From: Mangifera indica
Lineage: Eukaryota > Streptophyta > Magnoliopsida > Sapindales > Anacardiaceae
DNA length: 64,000 bases
NCBI RefSeq assembly: GCF_011075055.1
Contig: NC_058140.1
Location: forward strand, 18,725,945-18,789,944
Direction of reading: 5' to 3'
The translations under genes were made by a program, and so were the position numbers. Each line of letters opens with the position of its first letter. The first letter of the stretch is position 1. The notes beneath the pieces were generated by a model. That model was given only the letters and a program-made list of their open reading frames with translations, searched no databases and was not told the origin of the DNA. Of the stretch, positions 1-13,994 are shown in pieces.

Positions 1-3000
1 CATTTCCAATCCACATCTAACACTTGGAAATATTGAACATACCTGCATAACAAGACAGGACTCATCACTCAAAACAATAAGAAAATAAGAAAGACAACAA
101 GGCCTACTAGTATCAACTCCTTTCTCCTTCTACTACTTCTAAAATGAAGACAAAAGGACCTACTGGTATTCCTAACTCTGTCCATATCCATGAAGAGAAC
201 GAGCCCTTTAGCAGAGGTAAGAAATAACTGATATTAGCTCCTTTCATAACATGAAGAAGAAATCGAAGTTGCTCTTCAACATCCAGCAGGGTTCCTCGTG
301 GATTTCGAGAGGTGCAACCTTTTTAATTAAAGTAGGAATTAATTGCAAAGGGTAATCTTCAGCACTAGAGAATAAGACAAAAGAAACTGACAAAAAATAA
401 CACAGATTATATGAAGGTCAAAAGTATGCCATAAAATGATAATAAAATAGAAAAGAAAAAGAATCTTACAAACATCATTTCAGTGGCTCAACAGTTATGT
501 CATCTTCTTACAATGACTTTCTACATGTTAATTAATTTTTATTCGAAATAAGAACTCAAATAATCACCTAACTTCCCCTATATGAATAAAAGGACAAAAA
601 GAAAATAACACAAAAAAAAAAAACCAAAAATTGAAGAACAAGAACAAGAAAAAGAGTGAAGATGATAAGCATGGAATCTAACCAAAACTAACCTCACCAT
701 ACCCAACACTTCCATCTTCAAGATACAACGATAAAATAAAACCTTCTCTGTAGATTTTACTTTGGTCATGCTTAACAGGACTTGAAGTAGGTGGAGCACA
801 AAGTTGAATTCTGTCACAACAGTGAAAGATATATCTAGTTAACCCAACTTTTAGCTACAATAAGATTTCAAAGTTTACTTTTCGTCCTCAAAGCCTCACC
901 TATACAGTGAATACTCCAGTTTATGAACCTTAGAAATAGAGAGCCCACATGAAATAGAATCTGAAAAAGAAAACCTTGAAAGGATGTTCGAAGCATGATC
1001 TGCTGCTTGGCATGCAAGTTTTCTTAAAGTACTGAAAAGAGGACCGGAATTTGTTAGTATAATGCACACAGAATATCCTTTTAACATAATCAATTTAAAA
1101 ACTGAGAAGCAATTGAAGAAACAACCTGTGGAAGGTGGCATTTGCACCAATGCAGCTCTCAACTTCAACGACACAATCAGTTCCTAGATGCTGAGATGTT
1201 ACTAAAGCATCTTCAAGTTCCATTTTTGTCTTCACTACTAAATGCTTTACACTGCAAATTCAGTATGTGTTAGAACTCATATCTATGTCACTCGAAGGAA
1301 AAGATAAGAGAAAAGGGAGAGAGCACATGGCAGCAGACCATTGGGAAATGTGGAGCTGATGACAGCCACCTTAAAGCAGAAAGCACCAAGGGAAAAAATG
1401 AAACATGGCATAGACTTGGAAAGGAAGTTGGTGGGAGCTGAGGAAAAAGAGATAAAGGCAGCTGAGCAGAAAAAGAGGGATTAGGAAAGAAAATTCAGAA
1501 AGGGAGTACGGTGAGAGCAGGCCTCTCGGAAGCTGTGCAAGCCAGTCTTTTGAGTCTCACTGTTGTATTTTGTGTCATGGATATACTGTGCATATGAACT
1601 CTCTGTATTGACAGTAAAAGAGAGAATCTGCTTTTGTATTGGAATATGATTGTGTATGATACATTGTGCAGATTGAATACAAGATCTAATTCCATGAATC
1701 CATATTTCTAATTCACTGTTCTATTGCTTCAATGTTTACATTATGCTATTTTCAATATTGTTGTTATTGGTTGGAGAGTGATCTCTTGCTGAGAACTAGG
1801 GAAACTCTGCTGTTGGATGTCTGTGGTGCAGGTTTAATAGGATAACAAGGAAAAAAATATATTTCATGATGAACAAGAATACAACATTGTAGCCTAAAAC
1901 AGAAAAACTGCTGAACCTAAACCTCAGAAGTGCATGGTTTCAACAAAATGCTAACATATTCATCTAACCAACTTGCAAATATAATCTACAATAAGCCCCT
2001 GGTAAGTCCCCAATTTTTGTTAAGTCCAACCTTTGTTTTCAATCAAAAAATTATTGAATTTGTTTTGACTACATGGAATTACAATCACAATTTACAAATA
2101 TACTCTGCATCTAAAACATAAGACACACATACAATACATCTAGTAAAGGGCACAAGTATTGATATAAACACAAGCAGTAAGAGAAAGTGCATGCAATATG
2201 TGAGATTAAATGAAAATTGAAGAAAAATGCTTCCACATATAAACTATTCTTCAATGTTTTACCCATGTGCCATGCACAGCTTGCCGATTGAAATGTCATG
2301 GGCAGTGTAGAAATACTGATTTAAGACTTTTGGTTCAGTTCTATCTGCAATTGGAAGAAAGCTGAAGATTGCACCACCATGATTATTTATCACAAGTATC
2401 AGAATGGGTTTCTGCATTGTCCTACAGATAAAGTAAATCTTCAAAATATTAAAGAGTGGTCAACAATTGGTTGCATGTGTAGACCAGACACAATTGAATA
2501 GCCAGTTGGGTTGACTATAAACTTCTAAGAGAATTAAATGAATACAGCTAAATATGTAAGCCCTGATTACATATTTGATGTTATATATGTTTAAGATTAT
2601 TTTAATAACCATAAATTTCAATGACAAACCAAAACTTGCAACAAAAATATCTTACCTCTGTTTCAAAACTGCCAAGCCATTTGTATCATGAAGGAAAGAA
2701 ACATCTCCATAACACAGAGTACCTAAACATGATTAAGTATCAAGAGACAACATAGATTCATCAAGATTGGAAATCTAAGAAGGGGAAAGAGAAAAAACAA
2801 AAGCTTCATGAATAATGAGTGGAAGTAGTCATATTGCTACGGTGCTAGGTGATATTGTCAAGATATAAAGTATATGTCATGGCAGTAATCTTTCCTCGTG
2901 ATGGATTTTTATCATCAGTGAAGCTCGGTCGGCGCTAGGATAATAATTGTCAAGATTTAAATTTCGTGTCATGGTAGTAAGCTTTCCTCAAACAACATAG

Positions 3001-6000
3001 ATTTCTCCAGAAAAGAGAAAAGACTAAAAAAGATAGACACAGGTTTGTACAAGTTCGTTCAGTTTGAGGAAGGGATCTAATCAATGTGGTGAAACAGATA
3101 AACTTATTTTCTTACATTTCCCTCGTTGAGATATATCAGTTTACAGGAAAATATGATTTAAAGTGATTGGTATTGCCTGTTTTGATGAAATTACAAAATG
3201 CAGTTACGAGGGTTTTCTTCTAAGTTTTGAGTTTGGGTTTTTTAATGTAAGTTTTGAGCTTGGGTTTCCTTTATATAGGTTTTCTTTCTTGAGATATGAT
3301 TAAGAGGTAAAATCAGATTACCAGGAATGCAAGAATTACAAAGGGACTCATAGCATAGTAAGTCAGTCAAAACTTACCTGTCTATTGCATCCCACAGCAA
3401 AACCAATGGCTGTGCTAAGCAAACCATCAATTCCACTAGCTCCTCTATTTCCAGCCACCCGTATGCAGTTATATGGTAGCTGTGAGTTTAACATCAGATC
3501 TGAGGTAGTGTGAGTACAAGTTGTCCAACTAAGTCCATACATATCTGCATCTCGTATTGCCATGCTGTTACCGACAAAAAGAGCAGAATCTGACGTCAGT
3601 GCCTTGGAAAGTACATGTGCAACATGCGGTTCAGACAATGAGTAGTTGCCACAAATCTGAAACGATATCTCCCATGCAACCTGCAAAAAAGCACTAAAAA
3701 GTTTACAATCTGTCAAAATGGTAAACAGCAAGAAATTGATCAGAGGATATCAATTTTTGAATAAGAAAGTTTTTTTAAAGGCCATCGGTGAACCTTTCAC
3801 ATCAGTATACTCTTTTATAAAACATGTTATGTGGTTTCTTATTAAAAATAGTAAATGAGACAGAAAGAAAGCAATTTCAGACCTTCTTGTCAGAAGAATC
3901 AAGAAACCACTACATTTCAGACTAAATTATAGCTCTACTTCATTGCACCAGTGTATGTAATTAAATCAAGTCCCATACAAGTCTTTTAATAAATATTTCC
4001 TATAAGAATAGAAAAATTTTCTTTAAAACAGCAGACATACTATTAAGCTTTGTAATCAAGATGAAAATTAATTACAAAAGCTTGTCACGCACTAGCAAAA
4101 ATTTACAATGGAAAATTTGACTATCTGCATATAAGTAGCAGGTGATTACTTGATGACTAAACAGACAGGATCACTAAACTTTTTTATTGTATTCACAATT
4201 TTTAATCACAAGTGATCTAGCTTTAGTCATACTGACCAACTTGAAGTGTAACCATATCTAACATCACTAATATATATATAGATATCTATGGGCACCATTA
4301 AAACTAATCAGACTGGATCAAGGACCAAAAGAATTAACTACAGAAATATAAAAAGAAGAGCTTCATAAGGAGTTCAAATACCATCATCTGAACTGTTTGC
4401 AGATAACTGCACCATTTGCTTCTCCTATGTGGAACTTGAACTTTAAGCAGTCTATCAGCAAATTGAACAATCGTACTCTGAATCCTGTGCGTTACCAAAT
4501 GTGAAGGATCTTGACGATATGGATGATTGTTAACCAAGATATATGTGCAAGGAAAACATTCCTCTAGCACCTGAGAAATCCTTTTGCTAGTAATCCGACC
4601 TCCAATCTGTTCATAGTTTAGAGTAACTAAGATTTTTTTTTTTTTTGGATAAATAAACAAATAAAAGAAAACTCATCTAACTGACTGCAATTAGCATACA
4701 TGAAAGAATCCAAATACTGTAATATAAATATTTTCACACACCTATTTTAAATTCTTCATTTTGGTTTTATGAACACTTCAAGTCACAGTATTTATAAAAC
4801 TCTACCTCAAATATAGCCAATATTCCTTTGGAGGTCCCCCACCCACCCATGCTTGGTAATTACACATGCAAAATGCAGGTAAATATGAAACTTTCACTGA
4901 CCAAAAAGTTTTGGTTATGAAACCCTGGAAGTTCAGCATATATTAACCTTCCCACTTTGCTTATTTACAATATTACAATTGTACCTTCAAATCTCAAACA
5001 ATGGCTTCCAAGATGCCAACATGTGCTGTAATTAAATTACACTTTAACGGGTATAATTAAAAAGAAAATTTCAAAGTGGAGTTATACCTGAAGAATTACA
5101 TCAAACTGCACATAAGCCTTGACAGATTCTGAGAGCAGAGCATGATCAAAATGATCAAGGAATAAAAGATTTTCTTCAATTTCAGGAAAGGATGCAAAGA
5201 GCTTTCTCAACCGTAATCCTGACAAGATGTCAGCTACAACTGGCCATTGAAGATGTTTAGCCAAAAGAAGAGCTGCCCACATATCATCCTCACTATGCAT
5301 TGCACCAACAAGAAAAAGCCCTCTGTTAGCACCTTGAATTAGTTCTAGCACTTCAGTTATAAGGCTATGAGCGTTAATCTTCCATCCATGACACTGATGC
5401 ACTTGAATATATTTAGAGAATGGTTCAGTGCTTGACATCCATATATCTAATCCCTTCAAACAGCTTGACAACCATTTTTTTGGACTGTTATCCAATGGCT
5501 CCCTATAAGGGCAGTTGATATGAACAGGGCCATAAGGTGCTGACATTGCCCAATGGACAGCAGAGTCAAGCGTGGTAAGTACCATCCGTGCAGGAATCTC
5601 ATCGGTGGGTGCAGGAAGACTGAAGAAGAAACGTACAAAAGAACCAAAATGGTTTACCTGTTAGAAAAGAAGCAATTTGTAAGTTCCTAAACAGCAGACA
5701 ACATGGTAATACAAGATAAAGTATGAAGAGGAATCAGTCAGTTATGATCAAAGAAATACTAGAATCATTTTCATAGCTTCTCATTGCAATTAGTTATTTC
5801 TACCTGATTGATTGCTTGGTTTGCTCCAGCATCCTGAAATTCTGGTGGACGATCTGCAGTAAGTAATAAAACTGGCACAAAATCCTGGCTGGCTTCTACA
5901 ACCTGTAAATGATCACTGCTCCAAATTAGCTACATATATGAAAAGAAGAAATGAAACTTCAAGTTTCAGCATGAAATAGGAAATGAAAAGATTTCGTCAG

Positions 6001-9000
6001 GATCGAATGGAACAAATATGAAATATAGATGTTAACATCCAAAAGCATGCAAAAAAACATGTTCTATGGGAATGCATATAGAGTATAGATATTACAATTC
6101 TCTATGTTTTAAACTCACAGCTGGAAGAAGATTGGAAACAGCAGTGCCAGATGATGTAATGATTACTGCAGGTTTGTGAGATCCTCTTGCATAACCAACA
6201 GCATGATAAGCAAGCGACCGTTCATCAAAACAAGCAATACATGTTGCTAGGGGATGAGAGGAAGCAGCAACAGCAAGGGGAGAGGATCTTGAACCTGGAG
6301 CTATACAAAAGTACTGGAATATAGAGTTAATCAGAAGCTTATGCCACAGACAGATTCAAAAAGATTGTCCATGCTTAAGCTTACCGTCAAACCAAGACGA
6401 GAACATTCTTCAACTAAAAGTGATGCCCAAACAGCATTGATATTTGCATGATCTCCCAAGGGGTGATTCATTTCACAAGCATGATCTATCTGAAAGTCAA
6501 AAATGATACAACTTGAACAATCATCACCCAGATTTGTTTCTTTTCAAATATTATAACAGGTTTTAATACCAGTATCAGTTTGTACATGAATTGCGTACCC
6601 AAGTATGCATATTGGGCATACACAGACTGGGTGATAAAGATAAAAAATTTGGGACTAATAAACGATGAAAATCTCATAGTCCCCCAGTTTAGTTCTATGT
6701 TTTTGAAAATATAAGATTTCGATAACTAATATATTAATTATATCAGTTAATGCAAATAATATGGACAGCTAGTTCAACAATTGATAAATTAGCTTCATGA
6801 TATAAAGTCTAATTTTTTAATGGCATTACAAATATTATTCAGCATGATATATCCACACCATGTTACTGGAAACACCAACAGTCGGTGAAAGTCTGAAAGA
6901 AAACTGGTAGAAAACAGCATCTCCCTGCAAGAGAATTTAGCACTTCAATAGATTTCATGTTAATATGGTTTGGAACTGGTTTTTTCATAAATAAATGGGA
7001 GAACATAAAATAGTCTAGAAACGATGTCGTATCATTTGATATAAAATATATGTTGCACACCACTATATAAGACTTGTTGAGTATATAGATGAAAAAAAAG
7101 GAAAAAATATAATAAAATGTGTTTCTCTGTTCCTCTTCCTATCTATTCTATGTCCTTTCCTTCTCTTTGATTCTAGGTTTTCTTTCTCTGTGTGCTCTTT
7201 ATCTTCATCTTCTAATTCAATTAGTTCAGTCCACATCAATTAGTATTAGAGCGGTGACCCTCCACCATGGCTGAAGAAAAAGACCAAAAGTTTAAACAAG
7301 AAATGTTACAGTATCTACAAGAAGCATTGCAAGAATCAGAGATGAGTTTCAATAAGTTACCGACAGAGTACTTTGACGTTTCTCATAGGTTGCTAATGGA
7401 GTCCTTTGACAAGATCAACAACTTAATTAGAGGTTTGAGTCTGCCATTTGTTGAAATTTTTGAACAAAAATTTGACCTAGAGGAATTAGAACCAATTGTT
7501 GAAATTTTTGAACAAATAGATGTCGTTTTTGATGATCTTGTTCAAATTGCTCTCTAAGCTAATTCTAATTCAACCGTTGAGTTCACTATTAATGATAATG
7601 ATGAAAGGGAGAAGATCCTAGATTTGGTAGTTATGGCTATTGAGAGGGATGCACATTAGGAGAATAAATTGTTGGAAGTTGATGAGATTCCTGTGGCTGA
7701 TCCTTTAGGCAAACTTGGCCTGGAAGCAGCTTTAAGTCTTGTGACTGATGCTTATGTGGAAACACTAGTTGTTAGTGATCCTGCTACATATGAAATACAA
7801 CATGCTTAGAAGGAGACTATTATTGATGACTTGTGTTGTGACAATCAAGAAACAACCATAGTCAAATTGAATGATACTTATGAGATTGCTAACAAAGCCC
7901 TTCTTGGTGTTCCTGTCATTCTTAGTGAGACAACAACCAAACCTCCTACTGTTGAGTTAGGAACTTCTATCATTGGTGAAAATTTTCCACCTGTAGAAAC
8001 AGAAGCGAGAACCCAAAATTCTCTGATTCTCCTCCTATCAATAGGACTAAGGTGAACAATGAAGTTGAGAATAGTTTTGTTGGAACTGATGACTCGAGAC
8101 TAGAAACAATTATTGGATTTGCTTCTATGGTGTCAAAAGAGAAAGCAACAACTTTGACAAGTGATGACTCCAACCTGAAATCCAAAGTCTGGGAATAAGG
8201 CACCCAATGTGTTGACAACCAGATGATCATCGTTAACAATGCAATCGCAAAATTTGGTAAAAATGACTCCAAAGAAGAGGGAAGAACATTTGTTGTTCTT
8301 GTTAGCATAATTGCTACACTTAAGTGGGTTGCATCAATTAAGAATGTTGTTAAACCAAATGTGGAATTTTCTTACAAGGCTAAGTCATTTGGAAAGCATT
8401 GTTTAACTTCACTGGTGCCTTGGGAGATAAGGTTTCTGCATATGCAAGTCATAATCTGGTGTTTGAGATTCAAGCAACAATTCCCTATACATCTAAGAAG
8501 ATCAAAGGGTCATATATGGAAAGAAATTGTTGGTCACATGGTTAATGTTTTGTTCTAATGGGATGTTGGATGTTTGAAAATTATGTTGAAGATAACATCC
8601 TCATTTACTTGGAGAAACCTACATGATGGCTCAAAGAGACTTCACCTCTCGAAACTCTTCCTTGAGGAGAAGGAAGCTTGAAGAAGAGGGAATTGATATA
8701 GTTTGGAATTGGTTTTTCAATAAATAAATGGGTGAACATTAAATAGTCTAGAAACAATGTCATATCATTTGATATAGAGTGTATGTTGCACACCACTATA
8801 TAAGGCTTGTTGAGTGTATTGATGAAAAAAATGATAAAATATAATAAAACGTGTTTCTTTGTTCTTTTCCCTATCTGTTCTATATCCTGTCCTTCTCCTT
8901 GATTTTAGATTTCCTTTCTCTGTGTGCTTTTTATCTTCATTTTCTTATTCAATTACTTCAATTCAGATCACATGTTGAACCTGAAATCGAATTAAGGGCA

Positions 9001-12000
9001 CTAAACTTTAAATAATATTTCCAAGCTTTTACAGTTACATTAGTGAAACCTCATCAATGAAAAGCAATTAGAATTATCAACAACAAACAATTACCAGGAA
9101 AAAGGGTATACCAGTTCCATGGGATCAGAGCCAAAAACTCTTGTGACCATTGAAGTAGCATTCACACATACCTACAAAATATGGGGATATAACAAGTTTA
9201 AAGGTGTCGGCAAGGAATGAGAAGATTAAATATTCAGAGCATTTGGTACCAAAGTCCAAATGTCAAATCTTCAAAGCCAACCATATAGACTACTAGATAA
9301 GACAAAATAAATGGTAAACCAAAAAGTTAAGAATACCACGTAAAGATCCAAGCAAAAAGCTATCATGAACTTGGTTAGAAAGCAACTGTCCAATTAAAAT
9401 CTTGCAAGAGGCCTCTTCATGAAATAAAATGGACTAACTTTCTTCATAATGAATTGAGCATGTGCTCATGTAAACAAGATCAAATTTTCAGAAGAGAAAA
9501 ATACCCTTTAAACGTGAAAAGAGATGGCATCTGCAGATCCAGCACAATATTGAAAAGCAAGTGACAATGCAGGTTCAAAATTTGTAATATGGTATTCTAC
9601 TCAACACAATTATTGTTAGTCCTACCTCAATTAAGGCCAACCCACTGTATGAAAATTATTGGGAGTAAAATTAAAATAAAAAAATTGATGACAAAAAAAG
9701 AATCACTACTGTCTTCACTTTTATCCTTTACCATATTAAGCTTTCTGAGAGCAGATTTTATGTATCTGGAGTTGCATCCCTCTGTAGCAGGCCATAAATG
9801 ACAGCTGGCCTGGAATGGAACATAAAGATCATGATCATAATATTGACTATGGTTATAGAAGTAATAGGAACAAGCAAATTGAAAAACCTTTTTGTTAACA
9901 TAGATCAGTTTAAACAAACTTGACTAATTCAGAATTCAAACAATCTTATACAACTTTTAAAAACAAAAGAGAAAGAACTACAAATGTGTGTGTGTGCTCG
10001 CATGTGCCTAGCCTCCCACTACACTGAAAAAAGTTGGAAATCTACTAAGGCTCTAACACATTGGATTGACTGCCTAATAAACAACAACATAAAGTGTCCA
10101 GTGGCATCTCATCTTGAGTAAGGGTGAGTTGTTACAGCACAAATCACTGTTTCATTCCCACTCACGAGGAGATAAGAAAAGCTGCAATTGCTGAATAATT
10201 GAGATTACTGATACAGCAAAGTATTTTCAAAATATAACTCAAAGAGAACCATGTTAGAAAATTTTATAAAAGACCAAGCTAAACACAAACATTGGATAGG
10301 CAATGATCCAAAAGATACAAAAGCATGAGTTGTCATCCACCCAAGACATTTAAGTTGATCATAAGGCGGTCAAGAGTATTAAAGATAAATTTTTTATAGC
10401 AAACATCAACATCAAATTTAAATTGTTTTTACCTAATAACGGTATACTCTTAATCCAAAGAGCTGAATTCTATTTTGTAGAGAATTAGTAAAATCCTCAG
10501 AGGAACTACACTAGCATGATGCAAGATAACAACCATGAGTACCTGGCATAAAGATGACTCATAAGATTGAAGGGCCTGCTTGAATGTACAATGCAGCGCA
10601 TCACCCCATGCCAGTGTTGCTGCTAAGATAGAAATATCCTCGTGCTCATTTAATTCTATCTGTTGAAACAATTATTTTATATTCATAAGCACATAGCATT
10701 GTGGTGTTTCTATTGGCTGAAGCTCCAAAAGAAAATAAACACCAAAAAGCAATCACACATATTTCAAAAAGTTAGAAGATGATCATAATCACAGCTCAAA
10801 TACAGGTACAAGCATTACAGAGCTGTATAAATTGACATTCAGATTACCTGAGGAACAAAGAAGTAAAAAGAACCAGCCTCATGCTTCATGGAAGATGACT
10901 TTAAGTCACAATTACAATCCATGAAACCATAAGTTGTTACAGGGATTGAATCATTTGAGAAATATCTGCAGACAAACTACACAAAATTTCTTTAATTTTC
11001 AAGTAAAATAAACAAGAAAGCCCTTAAACTAACCAAAAGTTAACTATGTTCCAGAATTAATACTCGGTAACAAAAATTTAAAAAAAAAAAATGTTTGAGG
11101 CATTAATAACAAGAAAATCACAATATGGTGTCTTCTTATTTTAGATACCAATTTTTCACATCTAAAAGGCATCATTTACTGAAGCAACCTTCTAGCTGCT
11201 CTTTCAAAAATGGACAATGATGTCAAAGTTAGGGAGCTAAATCAGACTGGTAACTTGGAGTATATTCCTAGTTAGTAAATACGCGTATTATTCCCGTTCC
11301 CGTATTATTCACGTATTAAACACGTTTGAAAGAATTTTTAAACCCAAAATATATTAAATGCATATTTTCGTCATTCCCGTATTAAAAGTAAATTATAAGA
11401 AGTATTTACGTTTGCCTTTTTTTGAATTTTTTTACTAAACATGAAGTACAAAATTGTCCCTTCTATTTTCAATTATTTATAAAAATACCACTGTCATTTT
11501 AAAAAAAACTCACGACATTTCTTTCTCAATTCCCAGCCCTAATTTTGTATTTTCCTCTCCTGTGTTTATACAAAAATTCACTCCGATCTGAAGTCTGAAA
11601 TTCAAACTGCTTAATTTGTTTATTTTTCCCAATTGACAAGTACGTTACTTATTGTACAAAGAATTTTGATTATGTCTTATGTTATATTAGGTTTAATAGT
11701 TAATTAAATACTTTACATTTGAATTGTTATATTGATTTTCAATAGGAGATTAATGAAAACTACTGAAATTATTATAATATTATCATATTTTTAGAAACGT
11801 ATTATTGATGATTTGTCGTATTAAACTCATATATATACGTTTCATACTTTTCCCATATACAAATTTTAAGGACATTTTTTTACAAACGTATTTTTTATTA
11901 TTCGTCGTATTATACATGCATAATTCACATACCATTTTTTTCCCATTTCCATATTTACTAACAAAGGTTATATTGCAAAGTAGTCTTTTGAGGGCATTTT

Positions 12001-13994
12001 ACAGTTAGAGGGATGATGAGTGCACCTCTAGAACAATGGTGAAAACATAGCAATATCTGTAATAAATAGTTGTTAGAACTTAAATACTATTGTTGAGCTT
12101 TAACTCATCAGCTTAAAAGTTCAGATCAAGTGGCAACTTAACATCGTATCAAAAAAATATTGTTAACCAAGTAATCTTGTGTTGAAATTTGTTAGAGCAA
12201 AGGTATCTGTAACCCGCAAGAAGACCAAAAAAGTGAAAGTGGGGCCATTATGCAATTATGATTAAGTGGAAGAAAGGGGATTAAAGGAGGAGAAAAAGTA
12301 GGGAAAGTGGGGCAGTTATGATAAAGTGAAACAGTGGAAAACTGAGGAGGAAAAAAGTAGGGAACATGGAAACATGTGGGAGCATTTACAAATTCAGCAA
12401 ATATAAAAGGAAGATTTATGCAAAAGGAAGAGGAAGGAAAAATTGACATAAATCATAGTGCTAAGGAGAGATCTAGCCTCTCAAAAGCTACACAATTAGG
12501 GAGAGATTCTGGCCTCCCAAAAACTAGCAGAATTGTGTTTGATTTTTGTTTTTGTTCTTTGTAGACACTACTATTATTCGGTATAAAAATCCTATTTTCC
12601 GTTCTATTCTATTTGTGCAGTTTGGATTGATTATTTGAGAGTTAAGAGGCTTATAGGGTCCTAACAAAATCCCCAACTGTATTACTTAAAACATATTAAG
12701 TTGCATTGCTGTTATTTAGTATAGTTGTTGAAATTGTGTATGCTCATCCATTTTAATCTTTCTTTTAATACAATTGTGTCAAAACCTGTTTATAAAATAA
12801 CCACCTAAAGTAGCACTAATGATTAAGAGGAAATTATTAATTTATCAAATAATGCATCAAAATCACGGTGATTACTAGAAAGAGAAAAAAATGCCATAGA
12901 AAGAAAATTTGACCAACCTCTTTAGAGCACTTCGCTCTCCTTTAGCACATGAAGAAGAATGAGTAAAGTAAATAGCAGTTCCGATTCCAAACACACCACG
13001 AGTTTGATTCAAATATAATGATTTGCAAGTTGGGCTCTCCATTTCCTTAGAAAGAAAAAATACAGGAAATACTCCTGATGACTCTGGTTGACAACAAAAC
13101 CAATTTAAAGCTTTTGCACTCGGAGGCACAGCAATCTGCAAATCCACCATCTCATTGCCTTTTTCACATGGATCATACATAAATAAATAACGGAAGACCA
13201 AATTGGCAGAATTTCAAGTTGTTCACATTTTAATTCATGTGATTCTACACTTCTCTTTAAAATTATATTCCCCTAACAGTCAATTTGTAGAGTATTAATA
13301 CAAACTCTTGCACGCAAACTAAAGCGACATTACACTATTATTATAACATTATTTGTCCTCATTAACTAACTTGATCATTTAATTTTTGCACTTGCATTAA
13401 TTGTGTGTAATATCAATAGTATGCGTATTATCGTTATTAAAAATACAAAAATATTAATCAATGTAACAATGTGGATTTGAATGTTGATATAAACTTACAA
13501 TATAAATCATCTACCATACCTGAAATCTTAAAACTCCGCAAGTAGACTTAGGGGGATCCAACTTCAACTCCTCCACAGCCTCCTTAACACTCTGAATCCC
13601 ATGCTCAAGCGTCAATGCTGGAGGCAGAGTACGCGTGATACAAGTCTCCACCACCACATCATCATCTTCACCAACCATTCCTTCCTCAATATCAATTCCT
13701 AGTCCATCAAATCTCACCCCTTTCACGGCCTAACAAATAATATAATAACAGTAATTACAATGCCAACAGGAATAGTAAAAGAAACTAAAGAAAAACAAGC
13801 GAGAGAGAAAGAAAAACCTCAGAGTTAGAGTTTGAAGGAAGGCGAAGTGAGTGAAAGCGAAGGAAACTTCTTGTGTTGAGGAATGCGACATGAGGTGATG
13901 ATAGTTTAAAATGAATAAACGGTTTCTTCAGTCGATAAGTTGAGTTTGAAAATGGCGAAGAGAATGTGTTCGCGAAAAGTAGATGAGCTTTCAT
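1..13994 (-). CDS. PHYLLO: PHYLLO, fused MenF/MenD/MenC(/MenH) phylloquinone biosynthesis protein; 3' end beyond window, two apparent frameshifts
   Basis: Plastid multifunctional enzyme making o-succinylbenzoate-type intermediates of phylloquinone (vitamin K1). Exons read on the minus strand: 13994-13818, 13729-13520, 13135-12918, 10965-10848, 10659-10543, 9809-9732, 9171-9112, 6924-6859, 6489-6385, 6313-6119, 5902-5804, 5657-5088, 4606-4382, 3680-3378, 2722-2656, 2421-2263, 1251-1126, 1031-900, 810-693, 318-164, 42-1. Residues 1-59 are Ser/Arg-rich and resemble a plastid transit peptide. About 60-348 is the N-terminal MenF-like part; the chorismate-binding part is absent, as known for higher-plant PHYLLO. 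MenD (SEPHC synthase) follows from about 360, with IAPGSRSSPLAVAA, FDERSLAYHAVGYARG, ITSSGTAVSNLLPA and the late VINNHGGAIFSFLPIA motif. MenC begins near exon 18 with GFILSLYLEDGSVGYGE. The 67-nt and 155-nt exons at 2722-2656 and 318-164 are each one base short of phase. MenH, if present, lies off the left edge. Confidence 0.93.
164..318 (-). other. PHYLLO exon 20 (MenC part), one base short (frameshift)
   Basis: The flanking exons are both in phase 0, so this exon should be 156 nt, but it is 155. It opens VAPLEIHEE. The matching MenC sequence LLDVEEQLRFLLHVMKGANI is found only after a one-base shift at about 289-294, where the coding strand reads GAGGAACCCTGCTG. A CCCC to CCC change would explain it. 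Confidence 0.72.
2656..2722 (-). other. PHYLLO exon 15, one base short (frameshift)
   Basis: The preceding exon ends in phase 0 (...GCNRQ) and the next one needs two bases carried in (AG + G = Arg, then TMQKP). The exon should therefore be 68 nt or another length of 2 modulo 3, but it is 67. Read directly it starts Val-Leu-Cys-Val; one base later in frame it reads GDVSFLHDTNGLAVLKQ, the expected MenD sequence. The missing base lies at about 2704-2708. No alternative AG or GT nearby restores phase. Confidence 0.75.
6956..8975 (+). mobile_element. Non-autonomous LTR retrotransposon, copy 1, in a PHYLLO intron
   Basis: A complete LTR structure: 5' LTR 6961-7233, internal region 7234-8693, 3' LTR 8694-8970, flanked by a perfect 5-bp target duplication CATGT (6956-6960, 8971-8975). 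The 3' LTR begins TGATATAG and ends ATCA. Just after the 5' LTR, at 7241-7252, is TAGTATTAGAGC, close to the initiator-Met tRNA primer site TGGTATCAGAGC. A purine-rich tract (8681-8693) precedes the 3' LTR. The 1.46-kb internal region has no reverse transcriptase, integrase or protease motif. The element is antisense to PHYLLO and lies 31 bp beyond exon 8, within the 2.2-kb intron before it. The two LTRs differ at many sites, so the insertion is old. Confidence 0.9.
7267..8055 (+). pseudogene. Decayed unidentified ORF of the LTR element (copy 1)
   Basis: The reading frame starts ATG 33 bp after the 5' LTR (MAEEKDQKFKQEMLQYLQ) and continues with acidic, helix-like sequence through 8052. Three stops interrupt it: TAA at about 7555, TAG at about 7657 and TAG at about 7807. 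The last two recur in the second copy. No family is recognised. A capsid-like or Gag-derived origin is possible from its position, but no zinc knuckle is visible. Confidence 0.6.
11270..11965. mobile_element. AT-rich terminal-inverted-repeat element in a PHYLLO intron
   Basis: The ends are inverted copies: GTTAGTAAATACG at 11271 and ATATTTACTAAC ending at 11962. The interior is full of short ACGTATTA/CGTATTAT repeats in both orientations. No convincing target duplication was found, so the superfamily is open (hAT-like MITE is one option). The first ~145 bp of this element is also present at 23016-23161, where the paralogous copy breaks off and joins ZIP sequence. Confidence 0.5.
12190..12666 (+). 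mobile_element. Probable solo LTR in a PHYLLO intron
   Basis: A 477-bp segment beginning TGTTAG and ending CTAACA, the short inverted ends usual for LTRs. The flanking 5-mers AAATT (12185-12189) and AAATC (12667-12671) could be a target duplication with one mismatch. A TATA-like ATATAAAAGG lies near 12400. It sits in the long intron between PHYLLO exons 3 and 4. No internal retroelement sequence is present. An alternative is an unrelated repeat with chance ends. Confidence 0.5.

Noticed and set aside
1268..1846. Second solo LTR in a PHYLLO intron (TGTTAG ... ATAACA)
   Set aside because: Some likeness to the 12190-12666 element (GCCTCTC-type phrases), but ends are imperfect and there is no target duplication.
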